This document shows, one piece after another, positions 9,894 through 21,678 of a stretch of 39,407 nucleotides of DNA. The DNA comes from Pleurotus djamor. Its lineage: Eukaryota > Basidiomycota > Agaricomycetes > Agaricales > Pleurotaceae. The stretch lies in contig JAPEVF010000421.1 in NCBI GenBank assembly GCA_029747585.1, forward strand, positions 1 through 39,407, written 5' to 3'. Position 1 is the stretch's first letter. Every line of letters begins with the position of its first letter. The notes beneath the pieces were generated by a model that ran no database searches, had not been told where the DNA came from, and saw only the letters and a program-made list of their open reading frames with translations. The position numbers and the translations under genes were made by a program.

Positions 9894-11687
9894 ATGAGCA
9901 CAGCGAAGAAAGGTGGTTCAAAACCAGGGAAGCCACAACCTCCTCCTGCGACCTATGATTACCGGGACATCGTTCTCGGGAAAGTAAGGGGCTTTCCATC
10001 GTGGCCGGGAATGGTGAGTCTTGAAGTAAAATTGCGCGTTCTTCTGCGTGACTCACGGATCCTTGTCGTTTTGCCTTTCTTTTCCGGTTTCTCTTCGTTG
10101 TACAACGAACGGTGTACTTGCTCTGGGTCGCGTATGCTCGTGAATGTGACTTTGTCATGCGCGTTCTTGGGGACACTGCAGGTGGTCGATCCCGAGACGG
10201 TACCAGCCCCAGTAAAACGAGAACGCCCGTCAGGCAAGAAAACAAGCACATACTGCGTGAGGTTCTTCCCCAAAGGCGATTAGTGAGTCTCAGCCACCAT
10301 CTCATCTCCCTTTGTCTCTAATAGACGTCCTCTATCTAGCGCCTGGCTAGCATCCAAGGATATTTCCAAACTGCTGCCCCACGAAATCCAATCCTACCTC
10401 AGTGAGCCACACAAGAAGAGTGGCGACCTCCTCGAAGGCTACAAGATTGCCTTGGATCCGAAAGAATGGGAGGAGAACATGGCTTCGGCCGGTGAAGCTG
10501 AAGCTGAGGCCAATGCGGAGGTCGATCAGCTGGATAGCGAGGAAGAAGGGTCAGGAGATGGCGAGAAGAAGACGAAGAAAGCTGCGGGGAGGAAGAGAAA
10601 GCGTGAATCCGACGCTGGACCGATTGCAAAGACGAAGGCCCCGAAGAAGCCGAGAAAATCGAAGGTTGCTGATGATGACGAGGAGGCGTCGGTGTCGGCG
10701 GTGGCGAAAGGGAAGAAGGGGGGCAGGAAGAGTACGTCTAAGAGCAAGGCTATGGTTGAGTCGGAGGATGAGGGTGCGGGTTCGCCTGCTGGGGGACGTA
10801 CTGGCGATGATGCATCTGCGTCCAAGAATGCCGTATCGCCTGATGCGAAGAAGGGAGTCAAGAAGAACGAGGCAGAAGAACTCGATGGTGCGTGGCTGGT
10901 CCTCTTTCCCTAAATGGCCCGTCATTAATACCATCTTTCGTTGACAGCTAACCTCGCTCAAGATCCTGAAGCCATCAAAGTCAGAGATTGGAGGCATCGA
11001 TTGCAGAAGACATTCCTCAGCCCAAAACTGCTAATGCCGAAAAGCGAGGTATGTTGCCTTCACTTGCCTTTCCTACCGCCGACGCATGGTCTCAACTTGT
11101 GAAACAGGAAATGCCAGCCATGAACATCCTCTTTTCAACCATAGAATCTTATGACGCCATGTCCATCCAATATCTCCAATTCTCTAAGATTGGCAAGGTC
11201 ATGCGCCATATTGCTGCGCTCGAGAGCGAGCGCGTACCGAGGGACGGCGAATTTGCGTTCAGAGAACGGGCGAAGGCATTGGTGGATAGGTGGCATCTCA
11301 TCCTGAATAAGAGTGCCCCGGGCGGTGGACCGGCTACACCTACACATACCACGACGGCTCCTACGACGAACGGGGTGAATGGGCATGTTGGCGATGTTTC
11401 GATGGCAGACGATGCGCAGCCTGAGGCCGAAGCTGGTAGTGTCGAGGAGAAGACGGCGGCTATTGATCTGAACGCCCCAGAGAAAACTGAAGAACAAGGT
11501 ACGCCTGTGCTCTACCGCTTTTCTTTTTGTGGCCGCAGCTAACTGACTTGTCCCAGATGAACCGCCTGTCGCTGAGGCTGCTGCCGAGGCACCAACGACA
11601 TCACAGCCTGACGAAGAAAAGGATGGCGAGGCGGAGGCAGAGGCAGAAGCAGAAGCAGACGCTGACGTCCCCATGGCCGAAGCCTAA
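9894..11687 (+). CDS. PWWP-domain chromatin protein with TFIIS-N/IBD-like helical domain
   Basis: The model has six exons (9894-10013, 10182-10282, 10340-10887, 10948-11049, 11108 or 11118-11498, 11557-11687) and about 460 residues. Residues 18-105 form a split PWWP domain: YRDIVLGKVRGFPSWPGMV, then YCVRFFPKGDYAW and LLPHEI. This fold binds methylated-histone nucleosomes and DNA. A long acidic and Lys-rich linker with nuclear-signal-like stretches (KKAAGRKRKRE) follows. Next is a helical domain running from RDWRHRLQKTFL to FRERAKALVDRWHLIL, like the IBD/TFIIS N-terminal module of HDGF/LEDGF-type proteins. The tail is Ala/Glu-rich. The exon 4/5 junction is in frame with the family-like acceptor at 11107 only if the A run 11040-11044 is one base too long; otherwise the acceptor at 11117 keeps the frame. 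Confidence 0.88.
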
Positions 11688-12852
11688 ATTCAAGACCTAA
11701 AACCTTGTCGTTTCGTTTCTCATCTCGTTTATGTATGTTTCACGTCCAAGCTGCTGTGCTACTTATTCCATATCCTTCAACTCACTTTCCGCTTATCTTT
11801 TTCCTCGTGGTTCATCTTTTTTAATACTCTCTTCCTCCCCGGCCTTCCTTGTTGACGTCCCCATGTCTGTCCGTTCATACAGTCCATTGTCTGATGGTAT
11901 TGGTTCGTAGTTACCGTACGTTACGCCACGCTTCGTCGTGTTCTGTTATCATCGACCTGTCTGCGTACGAACCAGTACCTACCGTCGGTTATCAGTCGGT
12001 CATGGGCTGTACTTTCCTTGGACATGCTACGGTCGCCGACGGTCCTGCTTGAGACTCTCAACCTGCAGACCACCTCGCCTTGGGGTTTCAAGGGAGGTCC
12101 ATGTGTCGCCCACCTACCGTCCGTTACTCATTCTACGCCAGAGGGGATGAGGATAGCTCGGCTTTTCATTCGTCAGTACATATACAACACCTATACGATA
12201 TAAAAAAATCAATAATCAGTGGGTCTTGCTTGGGTCTTGCTACCAAACGCCGGCGTTGATTTTTGCTCTTCGGCGCCTAGAGTAGAGTACGCCGTGCTTC
12301 ACCTTTCCTCACTTCCCTCGACCACTCATGCCGCCGCTATGATAGTAGTGTTCTTCGCCAGGGTCTTGAAACATGCTTGCTAGAGTCTGTGGCTTTAATT
12401 CGTCGTGGTAGAGCTTACCGTTGTGCTTGCCGTCCGTTCGCTCTCAAAGCCCGTGCTTGCTTCGCCGGATCGCCTCGAGGCNAAGAAACCTGGCGTCCTT
12501 GGTTGGGCTTCTAGTTCTTAATCTTGTCTTAATCGACACTCGCACCAATCCTGCTTTACCTCCTATGCTATGTGTTTCTTTTTCATATTGCCTATCGAAT
12601 GGCTTGTGATATGGGACCAATCCAAGAGATTGCGTGCAGAAACTCAGTTCAGCTGCGGTTCCCTCCAGCACGTTGTGACGAACAGTGCATCCTTATGGCC
12701 TTAATTTACATTCTCCTTGTCGTGTGGAAATAGGTATGTCATCATTTCCGTCTACATTCCGAGCCCTCTCCGATATAGACCTTCGATAGGGCGCTACAAG
12801 TCACTTTTTCTCTTGTCTCTCCTCGCACTCACAGCTCTTCAAAACCAAGTCC
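11688..12852. other. Intergenic, no gene seen
   Basis: It begins with the pyrimidine-rich 3' flank of the PWWP gene. Short frames on both strands (such as 11849-12052 and 12444-12671, the latter holding the N at 12482) show no domain, signal peptide or splice pattern. Confidence 0.4.
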
Positions 12853-13479
12853 ATGAGCACGTCGTCTGGTCGTCACTATCACTCTGCAACCCACCTCGGT
12901 GGTACGACGTTTGTCGGTGACAGAATTAAATCCCGTGTACAAATCACAACAGATGCTAGTCCTACCTGGCGCCCGAAACCATCGAGCCAGGGATCCTGCG
13001 CCTTGGACGTTCGATCTGTTATAACAGCGAAAGAAGACGACGACTTGGAGGAATACGGCTCATGCGCTTGCTATGATCCCACTCTTAATCAAACACAGAG
13101 GGAGTACGAAGGATATCCATCCCCTGCCTCATCCATCACCATAACCACCTCTCCAACGACGTCGATCTTCTCACCCCCTCCTTACCCGTTCATCGGGCCA
13201 TCACCATCACCTTCACCCCTTCCCAGGCCCAAACCTATCAACGCAGCAAATTCGACCCTTTGGTACCATCCCCCCCTAACTGCCGTACCTTTATCACCTC
13301 GGAGACGTCGACGACTCTGCTGTACAGCAAAAGATTTAGTCGATGAGATAGAAAGGATGTACACCCGCTCAACCACGGTACACAGTGCTTACACCGCAGA
13401 ACCAGGAGGACTCGAAGAATTAGCTGGTCATCGTGATGCAGTGGTTCGGCGTATTAGAACCACGAAGCGCTGGGCGTAG
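12853..13479 (+). CDS. Proline/serine-rich hypothetical protein
   Basis: This is an uninterrupted frame of 208 codons with ATG at 12853. I do not recognise a family. The N-terminal third is polar, and an acidic patch (AKEDDDLEEYGSC) follows. Residues about 95-130 are Pro/Ser-rich low complexity (PPPYPF, SPSPSPLPRP). A basic run (PRRRRRLCC) precedes a helical segment (AKDLVDEIERMY), and the end is basic. There is no signal peptide or membrane segment. Length and biased but coherent composition favour a real gene, but there is no homology support. Confidence 0.45.
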   Translation: MSTSSGRHYHSATHLGGTTFVGDRIKSRVQITTDASPTWRPKPSSQGSCALDVRSVITAKEDDDLEEYGSCACYDPTLNQTQREYEGYPSPASSITITTSPTTSIFSPPPYPFIGPSPSPSPLPRPKPINAANSTLWYHPPLTAVPLSPRRRRRLCCTAKDLVDEIERMYTRSTTVHSAYTAEPGGLEELAGHRDAVVRRIRTTKRWA

Positions 13480-14654
13480 ATCTTGATTGGATTTAGCTGC
13501 ATCCGGTGTTGAGGAGGGATGCTCGAGGTGGACTTCCTCTATCTTGAAAATCTAAACACGGCATTGCTGTGACCATGGACACAGTGCGTGAAGTTTTCTA
13601 CCCGCTCCTCGTTTCTTTGGTTGACAGGCCCTCGCAGCCATTCTATCCGAGGCCAAACGTTGATGCGAATCAAAACCACCCTCGACGCGCCCGGTACGGG
13701 CCCGTCGTTCTTACGCGCATTGGCCCCAAAGATCTTGGTCTTTGGATGGTTTTATGTAGGCTTTTAGGGTGGATCAGGTTCTTGGTGTCCAGGGTGCAGA
13801 GGATCGCCCGAAGACGAGGAAGAGAGGCTTACATCTCGACTAGCTTGAAGAATGGAACACAACGTCGCTGCGACAGCTGGCGCAGCTCCTAGTCCCCCAA
13901 CTTCTCAAACATTCATCTGTTCACTAGGATTCCCCCCGTCTTTTCGACGTCACAGCAGCTTGCTAATGCCAGGCTGAATACTCCCCTATTACACCAATGC
14001 CTCCTCCGCGCTGACCTTTTTAAATGCGCTCGCCCTCTTGTCCATGTCTCAACAACTCGAGACATGGACATAGAGGTTCCTTTCTCGGGTTTTTCACGTC
14101 CTCGTCGATTCATAGCGCCAAAGCGATCAATCCCCGTTCGTTCATTACAGGGACTGTCCACTTTCTCTACAATCACCAGTTCACCATGGATCTTCATCGT
14201 GTTCACTTTCCTTACCCCACGTTCAAACGAGCAGGTGCTCTTCCTACTCCCTCCATCGCCCAGCATATCATGGGTCCAGTCCCGCGGATGGATCGGAGAT
14301 TCATCGTCCCCCAAATCCCTTATCTTATATGTTCCTCCTTGCAGTTCAACTTTCTACTACTACTCACTTCCACCGCTCTCCGCTTGGTATCACCTGTTTC
14401 GCAACGGTTTGACCTACTCATCGTGGTTCTTTGCTCATACCATCCATGGTTTCTACCCTATACTCATATGACTGGCACATAGAGTACGTCACTGTAGAGA
14501 TATCTCTCGCTACGGTAACTAACTGTTGACGCGAAAAGTTTGACATTATAAAGCTGAGGATCTGACAAGCATTGAGCCCTCATGAAAATTGAGAAATGAA
14601 AACGCAGAAGCAGAAGTAGAAATAAACGGGATGGGAAGACAAAGTTAATGCACA
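13480..14654. other. Intergenic, weak ORFs only
   Basis: Plus-strand frames at 13569-13892 and 14024-14482 overlap in competing frames and show no domain or conserved splice structure. The last 80 bases are the 3' flank of the minus-strand DUF2235-WD40 gene. Confidence 0.35.
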
Positions 14655-17600
14655 TCATTTTACAAGCTCCTCGTCTCCATTGTCCACATCCCACAGGTGG
14701 AGTGCATCTTTCATGCCTCCGGATACAAGTCGCTTCCCATCAGGCGAGAAAGCCATTGACGTAACCCATTCGCTAATCTCAAACTCCCATATCTTCTCCC
14801 AAGTATCGCATCTCCAAATCCGTATCTGGTGGTCATCACTCCCGGTCGCTAGTACCCGTCCATCAGCGCCGAATGCCAGACAGCGAATTCGATGATGAAA
14901 TAGATCTTGGACGGTGAAAGTGTGTTCAATATTTCCGGAATCCGACCTCCAAATCTTCACGCGGCCGTTGGTGGTACCAGAAGCGATCCGATCTCCAGAA
15001 GGACTCCATGCAAGTGACCACGATTCCCAAGAATCATCCAAATTGACCACGACATCTGCATTAACCCCCAAGGTCCACACTTTGATGGGCTCCCACCTCG
15101 CTTTGGACGCCAATTGAGAGCCATCTCTTGAGAAAGCAAGGTCATAAATTCCGTTGTTCCCTCCTTTGAACTTCCTGGATACCTTCCACTGGCTTCCCTC
15201 CCGTCGCCAAAGCTTGATCCAGTTACCCGCATCCCCTGACACTAGCGTCTGGACGTCATCGGAGAAGCATAACCATAGGATGTCGTATCTGCTGTAACCG
15301 TTGGGCTCCGTTGTGTCGACGCACTTAAACACCAAGGGCGGCTGTGTTGAGATATCAATGATTTGAATCATCCACCCATCTGCGACTGCAATGTGTGACC
15401 CATCACACGACACTTGCCAGCTAATGACTGTGTCGCTAATGCTGATACGATGTTCAGGGTTTTGATCGGATCCATTCCAGACTGCGACACTTTTGTTTGT
15501 CAATATTATCCAGGCTTGCTCTTTGACCGAAAAGGCAATCTTGTTCACCCGACCCAATGCTCTGCTAGCAGCTATACATGCTACAGGTCTTCTCATCAGT
15601 GAAAACCCGCTGTCATATGACGATGGAAACTTACCCAAAGAGCTTGCGACCTTGATAAAATCAGGCCGATACTTGGGGCAGATAGTTGTTGCCCATTGTT
15701 TGACATCTGAGGGCTTGAACAGGGGGTTATCCTTTGTTTCCCGAAGTTCAAGCATGGCAAGGAGTCGGATTAGTGTTTCTCTGGTATCGGGCGTGTTGGA
15801 ATCTGTCCCGTCACTGTGTTGAAGGGCCACGCGGACAGCAGAGAGAAGTATCCTCCCAGCATCGGGTATTTCGTTGACGGAGGATTGCCTGAAGTCTAAT
15901 AAAAAGGCATCAGTGTCGTACATATTGTGACATGGACTGTCAGAACCAACTGACTCGGGCCTTCCAAAAATGAACGAAGCGCTATCATTGACTCCACATA
16001 TTGTGTAGAGCCTGACGACGAGCCGCTTCTATTATAGGCCTCGCAAGCTTCCCTGAGAGAGGAAAGACATGATGATACGTTCTCGAGGGGGTCGAGTTCA
16101 ATGATTGAACCCTTCTTCGGAGGTGAATGTGAATATTGCTTGAAGAACTCGCCCCAGTTGAGGAATTCTTTCGGACATACCGCATTTGGGACGTAGGTGT
16201 GACCTTCACTTTGACGGCGCATCAGGACGGACTGGTGTATCCGTTGTCCTGGCTGCACCCGTCGACCAGAGTACAAGTGTGGTCTACGAGATTGTTAGCA
16301 TATAATCGAGAACGAAAGCAGGCGCAAAGTACCTACCGCCAGGTTGATTGATCTTCGTTTCTGTACGATAACGACTTGATGGGTAAAATTTCAAGGGGGA
16401 GCCAGAACCATTCCAGGGATTTAGTGAGCGGCAGAGGTTCCCAAGCCTTCGTGATTGGTTTCAGATGGAGTCCGCGCTTTAGAGCTTCTTGCATCATCCA
16501 CCGAAGTGAAGGGCCTAAATTACTGAGGTTGGTATTTTCAAGGTTTCCTCCGCCGCTTGAGATAGAGTAGTGATAAGTGCCTAGGGAGATTCTAGCAACG
16601 AAGGAAAGAAGAACGTACACGTCTGAGTGCGTTCCCGCGAACCATACCTCCTTCACATCCCCTCGAGAACTCCCCTCGTGAGGACCGAGACCACCATTCA
16701 CGTACTCAGGCTGAAACTTGACTCGTCGTTCGTCTAGAGCTAACGCGTGGCGAAAGGAACAGACATGTCCCATCCCTGAGACAGTTTCGGGTAGCGATTT
16801 GCCGCGGAGAAGTCCGATCGACGAGACGGTATCCCTGCGTGGTTGGAATCATCTCAGTCATTTCGGTGCAGTTCCAGACTTAGTCGCGTACCATGCACCG
16901 ACAAAATGAACTTTCACGTCTTCGTGACAAAGTGTCCTCTTGAACTGATGGCAGAGTACATCCTCCGCACTCTCAGTGTTTGGTACATTCTTATCTTCAT
17001 CGTTTAGATTGCGTCTGGAACTGCTTGTGACCGAAGCGTAGAGCTCATATGCACTAAGAATATTTTGTTAAGTAGATATAAAGGTTTCAGCATAGTAGAA
17101 CTTACAACGGGATCTGGTTATCGCTTCCTTTGTGGAGGAGGCCAACCTAGAGAGCGATGATGAGGTGTGTCGTCGTTAGGGAAACAATTACTGAGTTTAC
17201 CTTCTCGATCATCCCAGCGATAACACGAACTTGATATGCACCTCGTGAGAACCCTGGATGACGATGGAATCAACGAGGGAACGATGAAAAACAGGGATGC
17301 AAGATCTCACCAAACATGAAAATACGATCACCAGGTTCGTAGGTTTCCGAGAGCCATTTGTAGGCCGCGTGAACGATACTCTCGAAGTTCCTACATGGTT
17401 AATCTCAACCCGGTGACGTTCAGAGTTAAGGAAGAAAACGAACCAAGCTATGGCAGTGTCGACTGCGTGCTCCACGACTTGCTTGAAGTATTTCCAGGAC
17501 CGAAACGATGGTTTTGCGTAGGTACCAATCCCGCTATTGTAGAACGTGAGCTGGACGCCGGCAAGCTTTATCAATCGACTATAGATTTCGATGATGTTGC

Positions 17601-17891
17601 TGCTCTGTGGGTATATCAAACGTGAAGAAGGCCTGTGATATGACGTGTGTATGAACACACCTGAGCGCTGAACTGGTTTGCGGTGCCGTCAATGCAAAGA
17701 ACCAAATTTCGACCGCCCTCTGTTCCGTGGGGACAATTGAAGAGTGGGTCCTTGTCAAAGTCGTGAAACATAAAGAATTCATCGATTTTTCGCCTGGTCG
17801 TTTCACTGGGTTCTTCAAGCTTTGGCTGGGGAGCCCGAGGGACGTCACCTCCCAAGTCAGGCATTGAAGCACTGGGGCGGAACCGGAACAT
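14655..17891 (-). CDS. DUF2235 (Tle1-like lipase)-linker-WD40 protein, full length
   Basis: Eleven exons close in frame: 17891-17661, 17604-17444, 17390-17311, 17253-17201, 17146-17106, 17053-16892, 16834-16619, 16555-16337, 16283-15955, 15895-15635 and 15580-14655. They give about 892 residues. Residues 60-330 are a DUF2235 alpha/beta hydrolase: IDGTANQF (67-74), NSGIGTYAKP, the nucleophile elbow GFSRGAYQVR with Ser160, RRVKFQPEY, and THSDVGGGN (Asp314, a likely triad acid). Related bacterial proteins are type VI secretion phospholipases. Residues 388-580 are a helical linker (LDPLENVSS, ETLIRLL). Residues about 590-892 are WD40 repeats whose blade ends are VAVWN, IQIIDI, IKLWRRE, IKVWTL, VKIWRS, IRIWRC and LHLWDVD, fitting seven diverged blades. 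There is no signal peptide, so it is probably cytosolic. Intron 10 (54 nt) has no stop and could be retained. The substrate is unknown. Confidence 0.9.
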
Positions 17892-17931
17892 GGTTGGATG
17901 TTTGAAAGAGAGGACGTCATGAGGTCTGGAC

Positions 17932-17939
17932 TCTATATC
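17932..17939 (-). promoter_or_regulatory. Possible TATA-like element of the DUF2235-WD40 gene
   Basis: On the minus strand GGATATAGAG lies about 45 bases upstream of the ATG at 17891. It is a weak match to a TATA box and is supported by position only. Confidence 0.2.
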
Positions 17940-20900
17940 CCGAATCTTGGTAGCGATGAAGCCTCTTTTGAGTCGGCTGAATCAATCACTTGAGAAGGTA
18001 TCTTCTGATGGGGTGTATTGTCAACGTGATAAGATGGAACTGTATGGAAGGCACGGCTGGTCGATGTCGACGATGGGAATATCAGCGTCAATGATGCAGA
18101 GGAGGAAGAAGCGAGCATTGGGTTCGAGATGATGGTGAGTACACGGGAGCGAGAAGGCCGTCCAGAATCTTCAAGCAACTAAGCAACAGATATGTCGCCA
18201 GCTTCTACTCTCTAGGAGAGCTACGCAACGTGATGAGATCATTCGGAGTTGCGAACGTGTGTTGGTCTCGAGAAACAGTCTGATAAGTGTAGTTAAACGA
18301 CGCCTCTATCCAGACGGAGCCTCAGTACGAGATAGAAACTTTCGAGATCTGAATCCCATCCGGGAGGAGCGAAAAATGGCCAGCTGAATCAGATCGCTGA
18401 CTTTGACAGCCAGACTCATAGAAACAAGAGACAGTCAACGGTCTGATTCATTTAGATCCTTCTGAGAATGTTCATAGAGGGGTTTCGAGGGAAACTGCAA
18501 TGGAGCCTGACAGTGGAAAAATTCCTTTGAACGACAGAGGTGAATGTAGGAAGAAAGCAGTGGCCAAATCTGGAGCGAATGGTGGTTGCAAAAGCCGTTG
18601 CCAAACATCTGTAAATACCTCTTCTTCCGAACGCCCATGGCTGCCCGCTCGTACTGGAATCCTCCTCTCCGTCACTGTCAGGTTTTCGCCCATCATCATA
18701 GCTCACGAATATGTCAAGGAAAGAAGTGTCTGTGTGAGTCTGGGTGGGTAAGGATCGCAGGTGCGTGCGCTTAATGCTGTATCACTTTTCGTATGCTAAC
18801 CCGCTTTTCTTCGCAATTTTTTTTTTTCAGACCACGTCTTCCTCGATGATGAATCCTGGATGCAATCCGATACACGATAGCTACGCGTAGTCTATTTCCA
18901 TTTCTCAGCCACTGTGCCCTTTTCAGGTGCGTGATCTGTATTAATCTCATCATGTCCTTTGACCGACTTTTTCACATTGTTTTCTTGCAGGGAACGTCGC
19001 CTTCTACGAATCCCCACCATGCGACTTCATCGTGGCTCATTCACAAACCTCGCAGAATGCTGTCCACGCTTCTCATAAGGTTGCTGGTGGAAACGCTGCT
19101 CGATTTCGGGTCAGTTTTGGGTTACAATTGAATGTGGGAAGATGCCGAGGAAAGTTGAGAGGTGCCGGTGAATGGTGGCCAGCGGTCTCGATGAAGAAGC
19201 TCAACGATCGGAATACGATGTCGCTGCAACTATGAAGACTCAGCAGCGCGTAGCCTTCGTTATCCTTAAGTCTCAAACTGCCGTCTTTTCCTCATGGGCA
19301 TTGTCTCAGAGAACGCGCTCTCCGGCTACGATGGAACGACCGGAAAACTCGAGCTCAACTGCTCTGTATTGCTACGCTATCAGCTCGCGATGCCTGTCCC
19401 TCAGCGTTCAGCGCTCATCATCCTTCACACAGCTTGTCTCACCACCATGAGCGCCAAAGCGACGCGCGCCCGCGTCGTGGGTTTGACTTGACAGAAGAAC
19501 TCGTCGAGATTTTTCTCCATATCCATACGGCTCTGAGAGATGAAGCTGGAGGAATATTCATCCATCACCCTTCCAACGCCCATGTCGATCGATAGCCGCG
19601 TTTATCAATGCCGGTCCACTGTCACCCTATCACGCTCCGTCGCTATCTGTGGACGGGATTCGTGGAGTCAGCGTTCACATTTCCGTGTGTCCTGGACGCC
19701 AATGTTGACCGAACTTGGATATGTCAGCCGTCTTCGTGTCAATGCTCCAGGCGTCTTGGCTTCCCCCATTCATGACGCTGCTTGTCACGAACCCTAGGTC
19801 GCACCTCTACGGGAAATTTCTTTCATTGAACGCCACCCCTCGACGAGCATCTTTCAATCACTGTTGTCTTCGAACATCGTCCTGCGCGCTTGGAGACCTC
19901 AGGTACCGTTCGCCTTGTATCGAGCACCGGTCTTCTAGGTGGATCTGCCGCCCCAAGAGGCAACTGAACGACATGGACCGGGACAGTGTCTTCGCTGGCT
20001 CGCAATCTCTCCATTATCTTGCGTTGGCTCCTTTGAAGGCAACATCACTTCATTATGCACGTTATGCACGATGAACTCTGTTAGACATGGACCTTGTCTG
20101 TTTTCGCAGCGCCATGTTGATACGCTTCATAGGAACGTACTGAACTTCCAGTTTGTACATCATGTGGGTTACTGGACTGTGGATGTCTTTGGGTACTATT
20201 TGGTAGTATCTTTATCTTGTACACGCTCTGACTGCATGGCCACGGACTCTCCTCATGCCTCAGCTCGCTCAACGGACTTGGCCTTGTTGTTCTGTGGACG
20301 GATCTATGTCATCTACCCTGGTTCTCAAATCTACCGTTGATACTATTCACGCCTCATACGTTGGACATCCCGTATGGTACACCCTTACTGGTACCCTTCC
20401 CATGGCGCCGATAGAGTCCGTCTATGCTCAGTCTACAATTGATCGAACCCTGCTGTACCAACGCTCTCTGTAGTCATCCATCATGCATCATGGTCAAACG
20501 CAACGTTGAATGTTGAATGTTACCGCATATATGTACTCTACATCTTCCGATGCTCTATCGCAGGCGTCACGCTTCGTGTTCTATGCTGACCCAGAGGTCG
20601 ACATCAGAGGGTCTAAGGACTCGAGACAAATGCAAACCCAGTCTCAAGCGGGAACTGATAGATCGTGACGCATCGTTCGGGGGGTCGAAGAGAACCATCA
20701 CTGTCACAGGCCGGAACATCTGCGTCTATGTTCCCTAATCGCAGGACGTCATCGACGACGTCACCAGCTGTAGAAACACCGACACGGCTTCAGCTTCAAC
20801 AACAACTTGTCCGTTCAAGATGAATGGCAGTCGCAGCGTTTTTTGGAATCAAATCGCCATACTATGATCACTCTTTGAAGTCTTTCGAACGCATCACGAC

Positions 20901-21678
20901 CGTTCGCTTGCACTACCCTTTTGAACTCAGGTCATTGCCAGAGGTATACGATACTTGGAATACCGGGCATTCACACGTAACGCCACTTTACGACCCAGCA
21001 ACCTCCGACTAATTGGCTCCCCGTCCTTTCCTGTTGTCGTCAGGGGTCTTTGGTGGGACCTTCCATCGGTGCACTATTCACCAAACACCAGGAAAGTCTC
21101 GTGCTCAGCCGCGAAGTCGGTGAGGTCGCTTATTCTTAGAGTACATGAATCACGATTAATCCCTCCCTCCTAGATGGAGCCTCCTCCCTGATTGCAGGGT
21201 CATGATGTCAAAGCCAGCGTGTGAGTCGTTTGCCTCATGGACCGTTATTTCGTACTTACAGGATCGACATTTCCGTGGTATTTGCTGCGGCCGTTGTTGA
21301 TCAAAGTCACAATCAAGGTGATCGATTCCGATCCCCGATCCCACATTTCCACCGACAGTCACACCTACTCATCGCCACGGCTAGTGCAAACCTCCATTCC
21401 GTCTTTTCGAGCTTTGTCTCTTTCTCCCGATCCACCGCCGAGTCCACTACCCAAGTCATCCCGTGTCCATGATAACCCATAAACGCACTCATTTTTCCTT
21501 CATCCTCAAGTCTAGGACGGGAAGCTGGCTGAAAAAGCTTGGACTCTGCAAGGGCGGGAGAATGTACTGGAGTCTACTAGAGAAAGGCTTCGGATTTGGT
21601 ACACCCAGGAGTCTATAGATCTCAATTGAAACGCTGATTTGTAACAATTTCCTGTGATGATAGTGGATACTCTACAAG
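17940..21678. other. 3.7-kb stretch without a confident gene
   Basis: No complete gene could be assembled. Three fragments stand out. Around 18660-18775 a plus frame is Cys-rich (CQGKKCLCESGWVRIAGAC). Around 18819-18834 a 13-T tract ends in CAG like a splice acceptor. Around 19479-19560 a plus frame reads FDLTEELVEIFLHIH, which resembles the start of an F-box-type helix, followed by stops. These may be gene relics. The last 200 bases are the 3' flank of the next minus-strand gene. Confidence 0.35.

Noticed and set aside
10526..10861. Minus-strand frame of 111 codons, Ser/Phe-rich
   Set aside because: It is a shadow of the Lys/Glu-rich linker of the PWWP gene on the other strand.
14655..17891. 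NACHT or NB-ARC domain in the linker of the WD40 fusion
   Set aside because: No Walker A (GxxxxGK[ST]) or Walker B motif is present between the lipase and propeller.
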